Shown here piece by piece: positions 46,006-59,183 of a DNA stretch of 64,000 bases. Every line of letters starts with the position of its first letter. Position 1 is the stretch's first letter. The stretch is from Cymbidium sinense (taxonomy: Eukaryota; Streptophyta; Magnoliopsida; Asparagales; Orchidaceae). Under the pieces are notes generated by a model that saw only the letters and a program-made list of their open reading frames with translations, searched no databases and was not told the origin of the DNA. The DNA is taken from positions 82,286,925-82,350,924 of the forward strand of contig CM038225.1 in the NCBI GenBank assembly GCA_021442155.1, in the 5' to 3' direction. The translations under genes and the position numbers were made by a program.

Positions 46006-49000
46006 TATTGACCTCACTTTTGGAGTGAGGATTGGCTCATCTTTCCTTAGACTTAGGAATCTCCTAAGCACTATGATTCTCTTAGTCATAGAACACTTCT
46101 AGTGGTTAATGGAACACTAAACCCAAGCCTTGAGACTTAAGAAGGCATACCCCGAGCTTAGGTCACACCCTAGGGTAAATAGGTCATATATATCCTATGG
46201 CCTAAACCAAAAACTCATGCTTATCCACTTATCCAAAACCAACCCCAAGCCAACACAATCAATCTCAATTGGATTTTGATTTATATCCAAGCTTCGAGCT
46301 AAATTAATTAACCTTTTAACCCAAATTAATTCTACAATCATCCCATGATCCTATGACTCAAGCCTACTCAATTGAAACCAATTCAATTGCTCTTTACAAA
46401 AGCACTCCAAACATTCAAATCTCTATTTAAAACCTTTCCAAGACTCATAATCAAGCCATTTGAACCAAACCATTTCAATCAACCCAAATTGGCCCATTTG
46501 ACCCAAAGGGTCCAAATGAGTCTAAACCCAATTAAATCCAAATCAATTGCATTCAAAGCCATCAATCAATCCTAAGCCCATCATTGAACTCAGCTCAACT
46601 CAATTCAACCCAATTCAACTAAATTAACCTATTTTGGTTCACTTGACCTAAAGTAACCTAAAGGCCTCATTTGATCCAAACTTCAATCCAACCCAAATTG
46701 GATTGAATCAACCCACCCAATCTCCTCTACAATGATTGTTGATCATCCTCGATTGACCAATTGCAATCAATTGAGTCAAACCAAGCTAATTTGATCACTT
46801 GACTCAAGTTGACCCAATTAGCCCATATGGACCAAATTGAACCAAAGATCATTCTAAACTCAATTGGTTGAAACCAATACCTCCAATCAATCATAGATTG
46901 GTCATTGAACATGACTCGACCATCAATTTAATCAAATCAAGCCAATTTGGCCTCTTGACCCAAGTTGACCAAATCTCATTCTAAATAAATTGATTGAAAC
47001 CAATGCTTCTAAGGAATCACAAATTAGGTGTTGGATATTAATTGTTGAATATGATCCAACACCTAATTGAACCCAATTTGATCAAACCAACCCAATTGAC
47101 CCATTTAACCCAAATTGACTTAAAGGGTCAAATTAAACTAAATCATCCTCAAATCCAAATCAATTCAAATCAACACTTACAATCATTCTCAAATCATCAA
47201 TTGAACCTAAACCAACCTCCACCCAAGCCAATTTGGTCAAATTGATCAAATTGGTCAACTTAGCGCAATTGACCCAAATGAGCCCATATAAGCCAATTCC
47301 AAATCCACTTCAAATTAAATCAAACCAAGTGAACTAAAACATCCCAAATCATCATTTGAACGCATTCAAGCTCTTTGGTTGACCCAATTTGACAAATTGG
47401 TCAACCTAACCCAATTGAACCCAATTTGACCCATATAGGTCAAATTGAGCCAAACTCATCCAGACCAAATCCAAACCCAATCAAACTTGGCATGACCCAT
47501 CCTTGGGTCACCATAGGTCAGCCCAAATGAACCCAACCCATGGTGGACCCAGTTTAGGCCAAAACTCATTCAACCAACCTATCCAATTGGGACAAAATCT
47601 TTATTTTGATGGTCTCACCTACTCCCCAACCCATAACCACCCTTAGCTCATTTTGGACACTTGGACCGCTGACTCACCTGACCCAAGGTTGTTGCGTTTA
47701 GCCATGGGTCAAGAGAAGGTGAGTTCACCCATGGCTCTCCATTGGTTCACTTAGAGGAGGAGGTACACACCACCTCAACCCTTAAGACTACCTCAGCCTC
47801 TCAAGACCCTCTACCTCAGCAGTCCCATGCCATCTCCGGCCAACTACACCAGCCTGAAGACTACAAAAGGCTGAGCCAATCTCAGCCCTTGGTTCATTTG
47901 GGGTGGAGGATATACTCCTCCCCATTAATTCAAACTTCACACAAAGCATCTCTCGGTAATTCCGAGCAGTCCCAAAGCCCCTCGATTCCCTAGAGCACCT
48001 TATTGCTGGCGAGACCAAGCTCCATTTGAAACTGAGAGCCCCATCCATCTAATCTCTCTTAAACTCTATCAAACTTCAATTATCTCTTCCCACACCTTCC
48101 CCAAGCTCCGACGTGTCAAAATGATTGATCCCTGATTGAGCAGCAGAGAACACTCCTAGACCAACTCTGACGAGCTTAGCGATGACGTTTGGTCCATAGA
48201 GCTATTGGCTAGTGAGGCAACTCAGAAGCTTCTTAACAGGGCTTTATCTCTTCAAGATGAAGCTACCTCAGCCGTTGGACCGCCGATCTTGAGCTTCGGT
48301 GAGGTAAATTTCTAGCAAACTGTAGAAAATTCATTAGGTGTTGTTGTTTTGTGAAGAGTTTTGTGATTGCATGCAATTTTCACTGTAAGATCCCCTTAGA
48401 TCTCCTCTCACGCATGTTTTGGAGTCGATCCCACATCCCATGAGCTTCAGTGAACTTGGATCATGCGGTGAAAAGCGGACGATGTCCGTCTTCTTGTGCT
48501 CAGGGGATGAAGGATCAACCACTGTCCATTCTGCGTGATTTGAATGGACGACCATAATTTAATCGGTTAGAAAATATGATTTAATTTATTAGAGATCATG
48601 AGACTAATCGCCCATCGTCTGATCCGATCGGATGGTAGGGATGAAACCGCGCCTGCCACCACTAACTCAGCTGCCACGGGGATGATTTAAATAGCCTATC
48701 CCACGGTGCCACATGGAAAGTGACGCCATGCCATCTCCCGCATAGCGCCGATGAGTTAGGGGTTAATTATGTGTTTAAAATGTGATCAATTAGCCATAAC
48801 TTCAAAAATTCATAATTAATTGTAATACATTCTTAGAAATATGAGTCAACCCATTTTAGAAAGGGTAAACAAAGGAGAATTTGATAAACATAAAATACCT
48901 AAGGTTAAATCAATAAATTATGCTTAATTAGGGTTTGAAGTTTAGATTAATTATCCTATTAAGCCTTAATTACTTTGCCAATGGGTCTGAAATTAGATAG

Positions 49001-50021
49001 GTTAACTCCATGGGATGTCCTCTACCTCCCATAATTTTCTTGAGATTATTGGCTAAGTAATTAGAAGAATTTGGAATTTTAAACTTAATCACCATCTTTA
49101 ATCAATTTAATAATTATTAAAATGGCTAAATAGTAAAATTCCAATCATAATTGATATTTAATCACTGATTAACATTGAAATGTTGGGGAGAATGATTAGG
49201 ACCTCTTTCTAATTGTTTCCCTAAATTTAATTCATTTAAGGGATTAATTAATGCATAGATTAATTAAGAATTAATTAAATGAATTAATGATGAAGTTAAA
49301 TTCAAATTAGAATGATAATTGCTCTAGATAATTCAAATTGAATTATTGGGTTCCTCTTTATGTGTTTAAAAATATAAAGACCCTTACGAAATTATGGTTA
49401 ACCCATGGGTGTGGAAAAACCATATAAGTACTTAATTAGATTCATCTTTAATTTAATTAATACTTAATTATGAGCCTCATTGCATTAGGTCCTTTAGGAA
49501 CATTGCAAATTTTAATTTTTCATAAGCATATCATTGGAGGCTCATGATTAAGTGATTAATTGAATTAAAGAGACTTAGAAAAGGGAAAATTAAATCATTT
49601 TCTTAATGATTCAAACTTAATAAATCCATAAATTTTATTTAATTACTTCTTTTTAAACACATTAAGTCACTCACATGGGATGGGGCAAATCAACAAATGT
49701 TATTTCTCTCTTTAATTCTAATAATAATCCAAACCCAAAATCAAATTTTATAAGAAGCTTTGGTTAACCTTAAATGATTTTATTCAACTTGATTGTCCTT
49801 AGGAATTAATGTGATTGAATATATTATATGGCAATGTTTAATTATTCATTTTCAACCATTATAAATATGTATGTCATTTGGTATCATACATTCATGTTTC
49901 CAAATAAAAGAATCAATGGAATTTAATTATGTGTAAGTTGCATGTGTTGGATTAATCCTATTATATGTGTGGCTATTATTAATAATAAATTTCAAAATTA
50001 TTTTCAAAGTTATAAATAAAA
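46006..50021 (+). repeat. Partial giant LTR, 5' 4.0 kb, subtype 2
   Basis: Starts TATTGACCTCAC (first G changed) and follows the 52726-57745 copy up to about 56115 of that copy, where it joins an inverted fragment at about 50022. Its central module (about 48100-48770) differs from that of the Tat 3' LTR but matches 54290-54930. The AC-rich zone spans 46230-47560. Open frames such as 47742-47993 are not conserved in frame in the other copy and are not called as genes. Confidence 0.82.
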
Positions 50022-51526
50022 GGTGGAGGTGCTTAAGAGGCTGAGGAATGACATGGGCTGGCATGGGGTGTACCTCCTCCTCCAAGTGAACCAATGGCAT
50101 GCCATGAGTGAGCTCACCCTCTCATGGCCAAAGGTTGAACCCAACAACCTTGGGTTAGGTTGGGTCAGTGGTCCACATATCCAATAAGGGCCAAGGTAGC
50201 TTTTCAAGGCTTGGGAAGGTTCATGGTGACCAAGGATGAGTCATGCTAAGTTTGGTTATGTTTGGACTTAGCTCAATTTGACCCATATGGGTCAAATTGG
50301 GTTAAATTGGGTTAGGTTGAGCAATTGGTCAAATTAGGTCAAACCAAGAATTTGGGTATGTTCAATTGATCATTTAGAATGTATTTGTTTAATTTGTTTG
50401 GTTTAATCAAAGTGGATTTGACTTTGCTCATATGGGTTCATTTATGCCAAACGGGTTAAGTTGACCAATTTGGTCAAATTAGCCAAATTGGCTTGGGTGG
50501 AGGGTTGGTTTAGGTTCAATTGATCATTTGAAAATTATTGAAGGTGTTGGTTTGAATCAATTTTGATTTGAGAAGGATTTGGTTCAATTGGACCTTTTAG
50601 GTCAATTAGGCTAAGTGGGTCACTTAGGTTGGGTGACAAATTTTGATTCAATTGATGGCTAGATCATGTTCAATAATCAATTTATGATTGATTAGAGGCA
50701 CTAGTTTCAATCAATTGAAGTTAGAATGAGATTTGGCCCAATTTTCCCCTTTATGTCAAATTTGGTCAACTTGGGTAAATTGATCGAATTGGTTTGGTTT
50801 GATTCAATTGATTGTAATTAGGCTATCCAAGATGATTAAAATTATTATGGAAGAGATTAGATAGGTTGATTATATCCAATTGGGGTTGAATTAAAGTTTG
50901 AGTCAATTGGGTTATTTAGACCACTTTGGGTCAAGTTGACCAATTGATTGAGTTAATTGGTGGAATTGGGTGTTGAGAAGAGTTCAATGATATATTTAGG
51001 GTTGATTCGTGGCCTTGATTGTAATTGATTTGAGTTTGATTTGAGTTTGATTAGATTTTGACTCATTTGGACCTTTTGATTGGATTAATTTGATTTGATT
51101 GGTTTGTTTACAAGTGTTGGAAGGGTTTGAAATGGTCTATTGAATGGTTGGAGTGCTTTTGTGAAAATCAATTGGATTTGGTTCACTTGAATGGCTTTGG
51201 GTTGGATCAAAGGATCATGGTAGAATGAACTTAGGTTAAGGCCTAAGTCAATTTGGCTTGGATCTTGGATGGGAAACAAAATTCAATTGAGGTTGGTTTT
51301 AGATGAGTGGACAAGCATGAGTTGGTTTAGGCCATAAGATAGGTATGATCAATTTTTCCTAAGGCGTATCCTATGCTTAGGGTATGCCTTCCTAAGTCTC
51401 TAGGCTTGGGTTTAGTACTCCCTTAATCACTAGAAGTGTTTTATCACTAAGAAAATCTAAGTGCTTAGAAGGTTCCTAAGCCTAAGATTAGGAAGGTCAA
51501 TCTTCACTCCAAAAGTGAGGTCAACA
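50022..51526 (-). repeat. Inverted LTR 5' fragment (1.5 kb)
   Basis: On the minus strand it starts TGTTGACCTCACTTTTGGAG at 51526 and follows the first ~1.8 kb of the LTR to the 'gaggaggaggtaca' block near 50073. On the plus strand it is conspicuously G/T-rich where the direct copies are A/C-rich. With 46006-47830 it forms an imperfect inverted repeat. Confidence 0.85.
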
Positions 51527-52725
51527 AATATTATTCAAATAAGCAAATAAAGAATCTTCTAATCGATTTTGAGAATATTATTACATTATTATTTATTGGA
51601 AAAGATGCAATTATAATGAACTTTTGTATTGATACAAACTTATAAATAGGAGAACAAATATTATAAAAGAGGTTAGACATCTTCAATCCCCAATCATTGT
51701 TATCATAGAGCTCTCTTATTAATAAAGTTTTTATATCTTTTCTCTCTCTTTGTTTTTCCTACTTTGCTTCTTTACATACTCTCAACTCTAGTTTGTGTTC
51801 ATGTACTCTTCGGTGTTGACACATACCATATCGTTTTACAAAGCATAAAGAATTGTATCTCATAATTAGCGAAGTACAATTACAAAATAATAAACGTCCA
51901 ACAACTTCTTGGAATTGTTGTGAGGGAAGAAACAAAATAAAAGAGATGAAAGCATTAATAAGCTTTTTATTCAAAACCATAAAGCTAGTTGTCAATAGCA
52001 TCATCACCTTCTCACCTTCTCCATCCCTCCCTTTCTTATCCTGCCTCATTTAGTCTCTCAAATCATCATGCTCTCTCCTTCTCTCATTCCATCTTCTTAA
52101 TTTTCTCTTTCCATTTGTTTATCCCCCTTTATCCTTATTACTCATCTCCTCACTACAACAATATAAAAAATTTATAATGGATCTATTATAAAATATGAGA
52201 CTTTTGTTACAAATTGTGATTTATAATGGACATTCTTTCTTAATTATTATGTTAAAAAAAATATTATAGATGCTTTTTTATAATAGAAAAAAATCACAAA
52301 AGTTTAGTGCATATTTTCTTATAAACTCATCATAGATGCCAACCTATGTCATTCTTTGTAGCAAAGTTGAAGGTAAAATAGTTGATAATGAAACTTAACC
52401 ATAATAAGTGTGAGGAGTTATTCAAATTATAAATCTAAGTGAAATGTAAAGCTAGCAATGCCATATTAATTTGGCTTAGAAGTTAGAATATATGTTTTTT
52501 TTTATATTGATGAAACTTACTATAAGATTAGACCTTGAGATGACTCTTAACCTGCATTTGTATCCATTATAATGAATTTGAAAGGATGCAAAGATGAGAT
52601 ATATCAATATTATTATGTTTTCATTGCCATCACTTAAGGAATGTATCAACATGTAGTGTAAAGTAGCATGTTTTAATATATATTAGATTATTTTAAGTAG
52701 CTCGTATTTTCTTTAACGAGATATT
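51527..52725 (+). repeat. 1.2-kb segment X, second copy
   Basis: Matches 44798-46005 in the same order: 'aatattattcaaat' start, TATA-like 'acttataaatagg', CACTACAACAATATAA at 52151, 'gagatatt' end, and again followed at once by an LTR start. Differences are scattered substitutions and short indels. Confidence 0.85.
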
Positions 52726-55700
52726 TGTTGACCTTAATTTTAGAGTGAGGATTGTCTCATCCTTCCTTAGACTTAAGAATCTCCTAAGCACTAGGATTCC
52801 CTTAGTCATAAGACACTTCTAGTGGTTAAGAGAATACTAAACCCAAGCCTAGAGACTTAAGAAGGCATACCCTAAGCTTAGGTCACACCCTAAGGTAAAT
52901 AAGTCATATATATCCTATAGCCTAAACCATAAACCCATGCTTATCCACTTACCCAAAACCAACCCTAAGCCAACACAATCAAGCTCAATTGAATTTTGAT
53001 TTATATCCAAGTTCTACTCCAAATTAATTTAACCCTTAACCCAAATCAAATCTAGAATCATTCCATGTTCCTATGACTCAAGTCGATTGATCGTAATAAA
53101 AGCACTCCAAACATTCAAATCTCTATTTTAAACCTTTCCAAGAGTCATAATCATGCCAATTGAATTAAACCATTTCAATCAACCCAAATTGGCCCATTTA
53201 ACCCAAAGGGCCCAAATGAGATAAAACCCAATTAAACCCAAATCAATTGCAATCAAGGCTATCAATCAATCCTAAACTCATCATTGAACTCATTAATTCA
53301 ACCCAATTCAACTCAATTAACCCTTTTGGTTCACTTGACCTAGAGTAACATAAAGTTTTTTGATATGGTTTGGCTCAAGCTACTTGGTTTGATATGGTTT
53401 TGCTCAAATCATCAATTGAACTTAAACCAACCCTCCACTCAAGCCAATTTGGTCAAATTTACCAAATTGGTCAACTTAGCCCAATTGACCCATATGAGCC
53501 AAATCTAAATCCACTTTAAATCAAATCAAACTAATTCAACTAAAACATCCCAAATCATCATTTGAACACATTCAAATCCTTGAGTTGGCATAATTTGACC
53601 AATTGTTCAACCTAACTCATTTGAACCCAATTTGACCCATATGGGTCAAATTGAGCCAAATCCAACCAAACTTGGCATGACCCATCCTTGGGTCACCATG
53701 GGTCTACCCAAATGAACCCAACCAATGGTGGACTTAGTTTAGGCCAAAACCCATTGGACCAACCCATCTAAATGGAATAAAACCCCTATTTGGATGGTCT
53801 CACCTACTCCCCAAACCATGACAGCCACTCTAAGCTCATTTTGGATACTTGGACCACTGACTCAGCTTACCGAAGGTTGTTGGATTCAGCCATGGGTCAA
53901 GAGAAGGTGAGTTCATCCATGGCTCCCCATTGATTCTCTTGGAGGAGGAGGTACAGACAACCCCACCCCTTAAGACTACCTCAGCCTCTTAAGACCCTCC
54001 ACCTCAAAAGTCTCCTATCATCTCTGGCCACCTACCCCGACCGGACGATTGCCAAAGGCTAAGCTAATTTCAACCCTTGGTTCACTTAGAGTAGTGTACT
54101 CCTCCCTATTGATTCAAACTTCACACAGAGCATCCCTAGGTGATTCCGAGCAGTCCTAGAGCTTCCCTCGATTCTCTAGAGCACCTGCCAGCTAGACCAA
54201 GCTCCATTCAAAGCTGAGAGCCCCGTCCGTCCAACTCACTTAAACTCCACCAAACATCAATTAACTCTTCTCACACCTTCCTCATGCTCTAGTGAGTTGA
54301 AATGAATCGATCCCCAGTCTATTTAAGCACAAGAGATTACTCTAGACCAACTCCAGTTAGCTTAGCGTCGACGTTTGGTCCACAGAGCTATCAGTTGGGA
54401 GGCAAATTAGGAGCTTCTCAATTAGGCTTTGTCTCTTCAAGACGAAGCTACCTCAATTGTTGGACCGCTGGTCTTGAGCTCTGACGAGGTCAATTTCTGG
54501 CAAACTGAAGAAAATTCATTAGGTGTTGGTGTTTTGTGAAGATTTTTATGATTGCATGTGATTTCCACTGTAAGATCCCCTTAGACCTCCTCCCACAAAT
54601 TTTGGAGTCAATCCCAACATCCCACGAACTTCAGTGAGCACAGATCGTGCGGAGGAAAGTAGATGATGTCCATCTTCCAGTGTTCGGGGAACAAAGGATC
54701 ATCCACTGTTTGATCCATGTGATTAGAATGGACGACCATGATTTAATCCATTAGAAAATTTGATTTAATTTTTATAGATCATGGGATTAATCCCCGGCCC
54801 AAGATCGACGGCGAGACGAAATGCGCGCCGCTCAACCGCAATGGGGGATGATCTAAATATCCTATCCCATGGTGCCACGTGGAAAGCAACGCCACATCAA
54901 CTCCCGCATGGCGCTGATGGGTTAAGGGGTTAATTAAGTGTTTAAAATGTGATTAATTAGTCACAACTTCAAAAGTTCATAATTAATTGTAAAAAATTCT
55001 TTAAAATATGAGTAAGCCCATTTTGAAAAGGGTGATTAGAGGATAATTTGATATAAATAAAATACCTAAGGTTTAATCGATGAATAATGCTTAATTAAGG
55101 TTTGAAGTTATGAATAATTATCCTAATTAAGCCTTAATTACTTAGTCAATTGGTCTAAAATTAGATAGGTTAACTCCATGGGATGTCCTCTACCTTCCAT
55201 AATTTTCTTGAGATTTATTAGATAGGTAATTAGGAGAATTTAGAATTTTAATCTTAATCACCCTCTTTAATCAATTTAATAATTATTAAAAATACTAAAT
55301 AGTAAAATGCTAATCATTAATGATGTTTAATCACTGATTAATAGTGAAATGTTTAAGGGATTGATTAATGTAATTAAGGATTAATTAAGTGAATTAATGA
55401 TGAAGTAAAATTCAAATTAGAATGATAATTGTTCGAGATAATTCAAATTAAATTCTTGAGTTCCTCTTTATGTGTTTAAAAATATAAAAACCCTTAAGAA
55501 AATTATGGTTAACCCATGGGTGTGAGAAAATCATATAAGTACTTAATTAGATTCATCTTTAATTTAATTAATACTTAATTATGAGCCTCATTGCATTAGG
55601 TCCTTTAGGTGCATTGTAAAATTTAATTTCTCATAAGCATATCATTAAAGGCTCATGACTAAGTGATTAATTGAATTAAAGAGACTAGAAAAGGAAAATT

Positions 55701-57745
55701 AAATTGTTTGCTTAATGATTCAAACTTAATCAATCCATAAAATTCATTTAATTACTTCCTTAAACACATTAAGTCACTCACATGGGATGGGTCAAATCAG
55801 CAAATATTATTTTCCCTCTTTAAGTTTAATAATCCAAATCCAAAATCAAATTTCATAAGAAGCTTTGGTTAATCTTAAATGATTTTATTGAACTTGATTG
55901 CCCTTAGGAATTAATGTGATTGAATATATTATGTGGCAATGTTTAATTATTCATTTTCAATCATTATAAATTTGTATGTCATTTGGTATCATGCATTTAT
56001 GTTTTCAAATAAAAGTAATAATAATAATTAATTATGTGTAAGTTGCATGTGTTGGATTAATCGTTATATGTGGCTATTATTACTAATAAATTTCAAAATT
56101 ATTTTCAAAGTTATAAATTAATGATGAAGATTTAGATTAATATTGCTTCTAAATATTCTATATGACTTACATTTATTTAGTTAAACATGTTAAAGTATTA
56201 TTTTATTTTCATCATTCATGTGTATGTTCACATGTGTTTGAATGTTAGTAAGTATATAGTTTGGACATCCTGGGAATACAAGACTTTAAGTAGCCCCAAG
56301 GAGATATTAGATTACATCATTCTTGTGGTTAACAATGACGTACTTATTTAATTTCATTCATATGACTACATTCATTAGAATTTTGATAAAGCTTTACTTT
56401 ACATGAAAAAATAAATTTGATAATATACAATCTTTTGCATAATTTTCATTCTCATGGTTGTGTATACATTCATATGTATTTAAGATATCAAGTATATAGT
56501 CTAGACATCCCAGGAATATGAGCCTTTAAGTAGCCCTAAGGAGGTCTTAGATTACCTTACTTCCCTGGTTTAACAATGTCACGTACTTGCTTTAAATCTC
56601 TAATACATGTGTATGTGTACTTAGCTAAGGAATGGAATTCCTCTTTTCTATTAAAAATATGTATGCATCCACAATCATTTAAGTGTTCCAAAAATACTTT
56701 GCTTCTATAGGTATGTTAAGTTCAAAACCATATGCATGTTATTGATGATGAAAAGGAAATGGTGTAACATTGTCCATGTGATAGTAATTCAATTTCATTA
56801 GTCTTAAGATGTGTTTTGTGTTTGAATAGGATCCTTTAAGAGTAACATAAACTTAGGATTAATAAAATATTTAATAGATCATTCACTAAAGAAACCAAAA
56901 TCATAATAACATACCTTTAGAAAGTAAATTAGGGTAGGGATGAAGAGGATCAAACCTCTTTTCTCTCTTTATAATAATTATATATTAAGTAAATATTAAA
57001 TAAAATAAAAAATACAAATTAAAATACATTAATCCTTTTAATAACTTAAAGTAAAACATCTCCAAATATTTAACTTAAATAATTCCAAACCTTAGATAAT
57101 TATAATTCTAAAGCTTAGTTAAGACACACCACACTAAGCCTAAGCACATGAATTAGAATATTAAGTCACCACTTCTAACTTTAGGTTAGAAAGGTGTATA
57201 TAATGATATTGTGTTTTATTTTTTGATGTAATGTTTTATATTGAAAGTTAGGATTATTTATGTGTAGATTGGATGTTAGGCTATTATTAGTCTAATGATG
57301 TTTTCTACAAGGGATTATGCTAGAGGGGTTGCTGAAAGTAAAATAAATATAAATTCTTTTGCTTACAGGTTGCTTATATCCCATTTGCATAATCCATATT
57401 AAGACATGTGGGCTTGGTTACCCATGTGTAGGGTGCTAAGTCTAAATTTATAGAATATAACTACTTATTTAGCTAACATCTATTTTGCAGGTTTACTTAA
57501 ATTTATTTTTCATAAATATGTAATTTTATAATATGAATTAGGATTAGTGCTACGATTTAGGATGAGTTGTGGCTAGAAGGTAAAGACTTGGGAGGCCCTG
57601 TAAAGCCTTGGAGCAAACCAAAGAAAGAAAGAGGAAAGAAAGATGAAGAATGAAGACCCCCATAGCATTTATTTTAATCATAATTATAATATTATTTTGT
57701 AATCCGTTATATAGAGCTCGACTACCCAAATTCTTTTATTTTCTG
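52726..57745 (+). repeat. Giant LTR copy lacking its last ~1.45 kb, subtype 2
   Basis: Starts TGTTGACC and continues through AC-rich zone (52950-53760), central module (54290-54930), AT-rich zone, the 240-bp dimer (56251, 56491), and the 'gaatgaagaccc' block near 57647 which matches 37266. It stops after 'ttttattttctgggg' near 57745, opposite about 37370 of the complete LTR. Confidence 0.85.
54852..54886 (+). promoter_or_regulatory. TATA-like and G-box motif in an LTR central module
   Basis: 'atctaaatatcctatccca' is followed by 'gtgccacgtggaaag', which contains the G-box CACGTG. In the sister copy at about 48709-48716 the same place reads 'ccacatgg', so the G-box is lost there. Promoter function is inferred only. 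Confidence 0.3.
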
Positions 57746-57821
57746 GGGTGTATGTTGTTGACCTCCATGCATGCTCCACCAATCAAGTCGAGCTCACAAG
57801 CCAAATTTAATGGACTTCGAG

Positions 57822-58478
57822 TACAACAGCATGTAAATCAGAGCTGAAATGCACTCACCATCATCAAAATTGGTCAAAATAATCTTTGATTAATGAGTGA
57901 AATTCACCATCACATTCAGAATGCCAAAATTGATCAGAATATACATATTGTAAGATTTGACGGTCAACCATCAAGAAGAAAATCCGTCGACATGCATATG
58001 CGTATATCAAAGTTGAGAGGCTCGGATGATGCCCAAATGATATCCATTCATGAAATTGATCATGTTGTTAGTGTCAAAATATCGAAACATATCAAATAAG
58101 ACTGTCTGCGCTCAATTCGGATGAGTCTGCATGAATATTGAGCGATCGGATACAACAATGTGCAAATCAAAGCTGAAATACACTAGGCATCGCCAAAATC
58201 TATCAAAATGATCTTCAATCGATGAATGTACTTCACCATCACATTCATAATGTTAAAATTGATTATAATATATATTGTACAATTCGATGGTCAATTGATC
58301 AATAAGAAAATTCGTTGATACGTGTACACGCATATTAAGATCAAGAGGCTGTGATAACGGCCATATGACCTCCATTCATGAAATCGATCATGCTGTTAGA
58401 ATCAAAATATCAAAACTTATCAAATGAGACCATCCATACTCATTTTGGATGAGTCTATGTGAATATCGAGCAATCAAA
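57822..58478 (+). repeat. Two tandem ~329-bp units
   Basis: Unit 1 starts 'tacaacagcatgtaaatcag' at 57822; unit 2 starts 'tacaacaatgtgcaaatcaa' at 58151. Both run through 'cttcaccatcacattca'-like, 'tccattcatgaaat' and 'tttggatgagtct'-like blocks. By eye roughly 80% alike. A frame in unit 1 (57893-58099) is not preserved in unit 2. Confidence 0.88.
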
Positions 58479-59183
58479 AATGATAATGAGTAATTTTGAA
58501 CTAAATTAACTCTATTCGACTCCGACTTGAACTAAATGACCTTCGATAGCAAAACAGACTATGACGTTGTGTCTGGAACATCAAAATATCCTAGGATCAA
58601 TATATATTTTACCCATATAACAATATCGATGTAAAAATCTTAATTAGGATTAATTTTCATTTAAATAAAACTCTTATAAATACCTACTTATACCTAACCC
58701 TAACCCTAACTACTAACCACAACCCCAAAAATCCCACAGTCGGCCCTAATCCCTCTCACATGCTCCCTCACGAATGAACCAAGCCTTTGTTCATGTACTT
58801 GGTGAAGCACACATAGCCCTTCCTCCCAACCAAGGTTGAAACACATGCACATCCATCATCCGTGCGAGCCCCGTGTCATGTGAACATGCCTAGTGGGCCC
58901 CAGTGTCAGCACTACGCCCCCACTTGCTTTTCGTGCCTGTATGCGAGCATATACGTTCCATGGCGACCATCCATCCTCCTCTCATGACCAAGTTATGTCC
59001 CCTATATGCTCCTTTCCTACAGGAATAAAATGCTCGAGTGTGGATGCCCTTGAAACCAAGCATGTGATGCATGTGGTGCGATAAGTGGAAGCGCCTATTA
59101 TTTATAGGCGACACTCACTGACTAGTAAACCTCGTACACGCTCTTTGTAGAGTGGCAAGGAAAGCTGTGCTTACTTGTGGGTA

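Noticed and set aside
47742..48555. Overlapping open frames on both strands in an LTR
   Set aside because: The equivalent frames are not preserved in the copy at 52726-57745, so they look like chance frames in mixed-composition LTR sequence.
57756..57765. TGTTGACCTC, possible LTR start
   Set aside because: The following text does not match the LTR family (no CTCACT...AGTGAG hairpin, no AC-rich zone).
58695..58712. 'cctaaccctaaccctaac', telomere-like repeat
   Set aside because: Only about two and a half units, and the plant type is CCCTAAA; too short for an interstitial telomeric tract.
58890..59114. Overlapping forward and reverse open frames in a GC-richer stretch
   Set aside because: Mutually antisense frames with no motif; likely chance.
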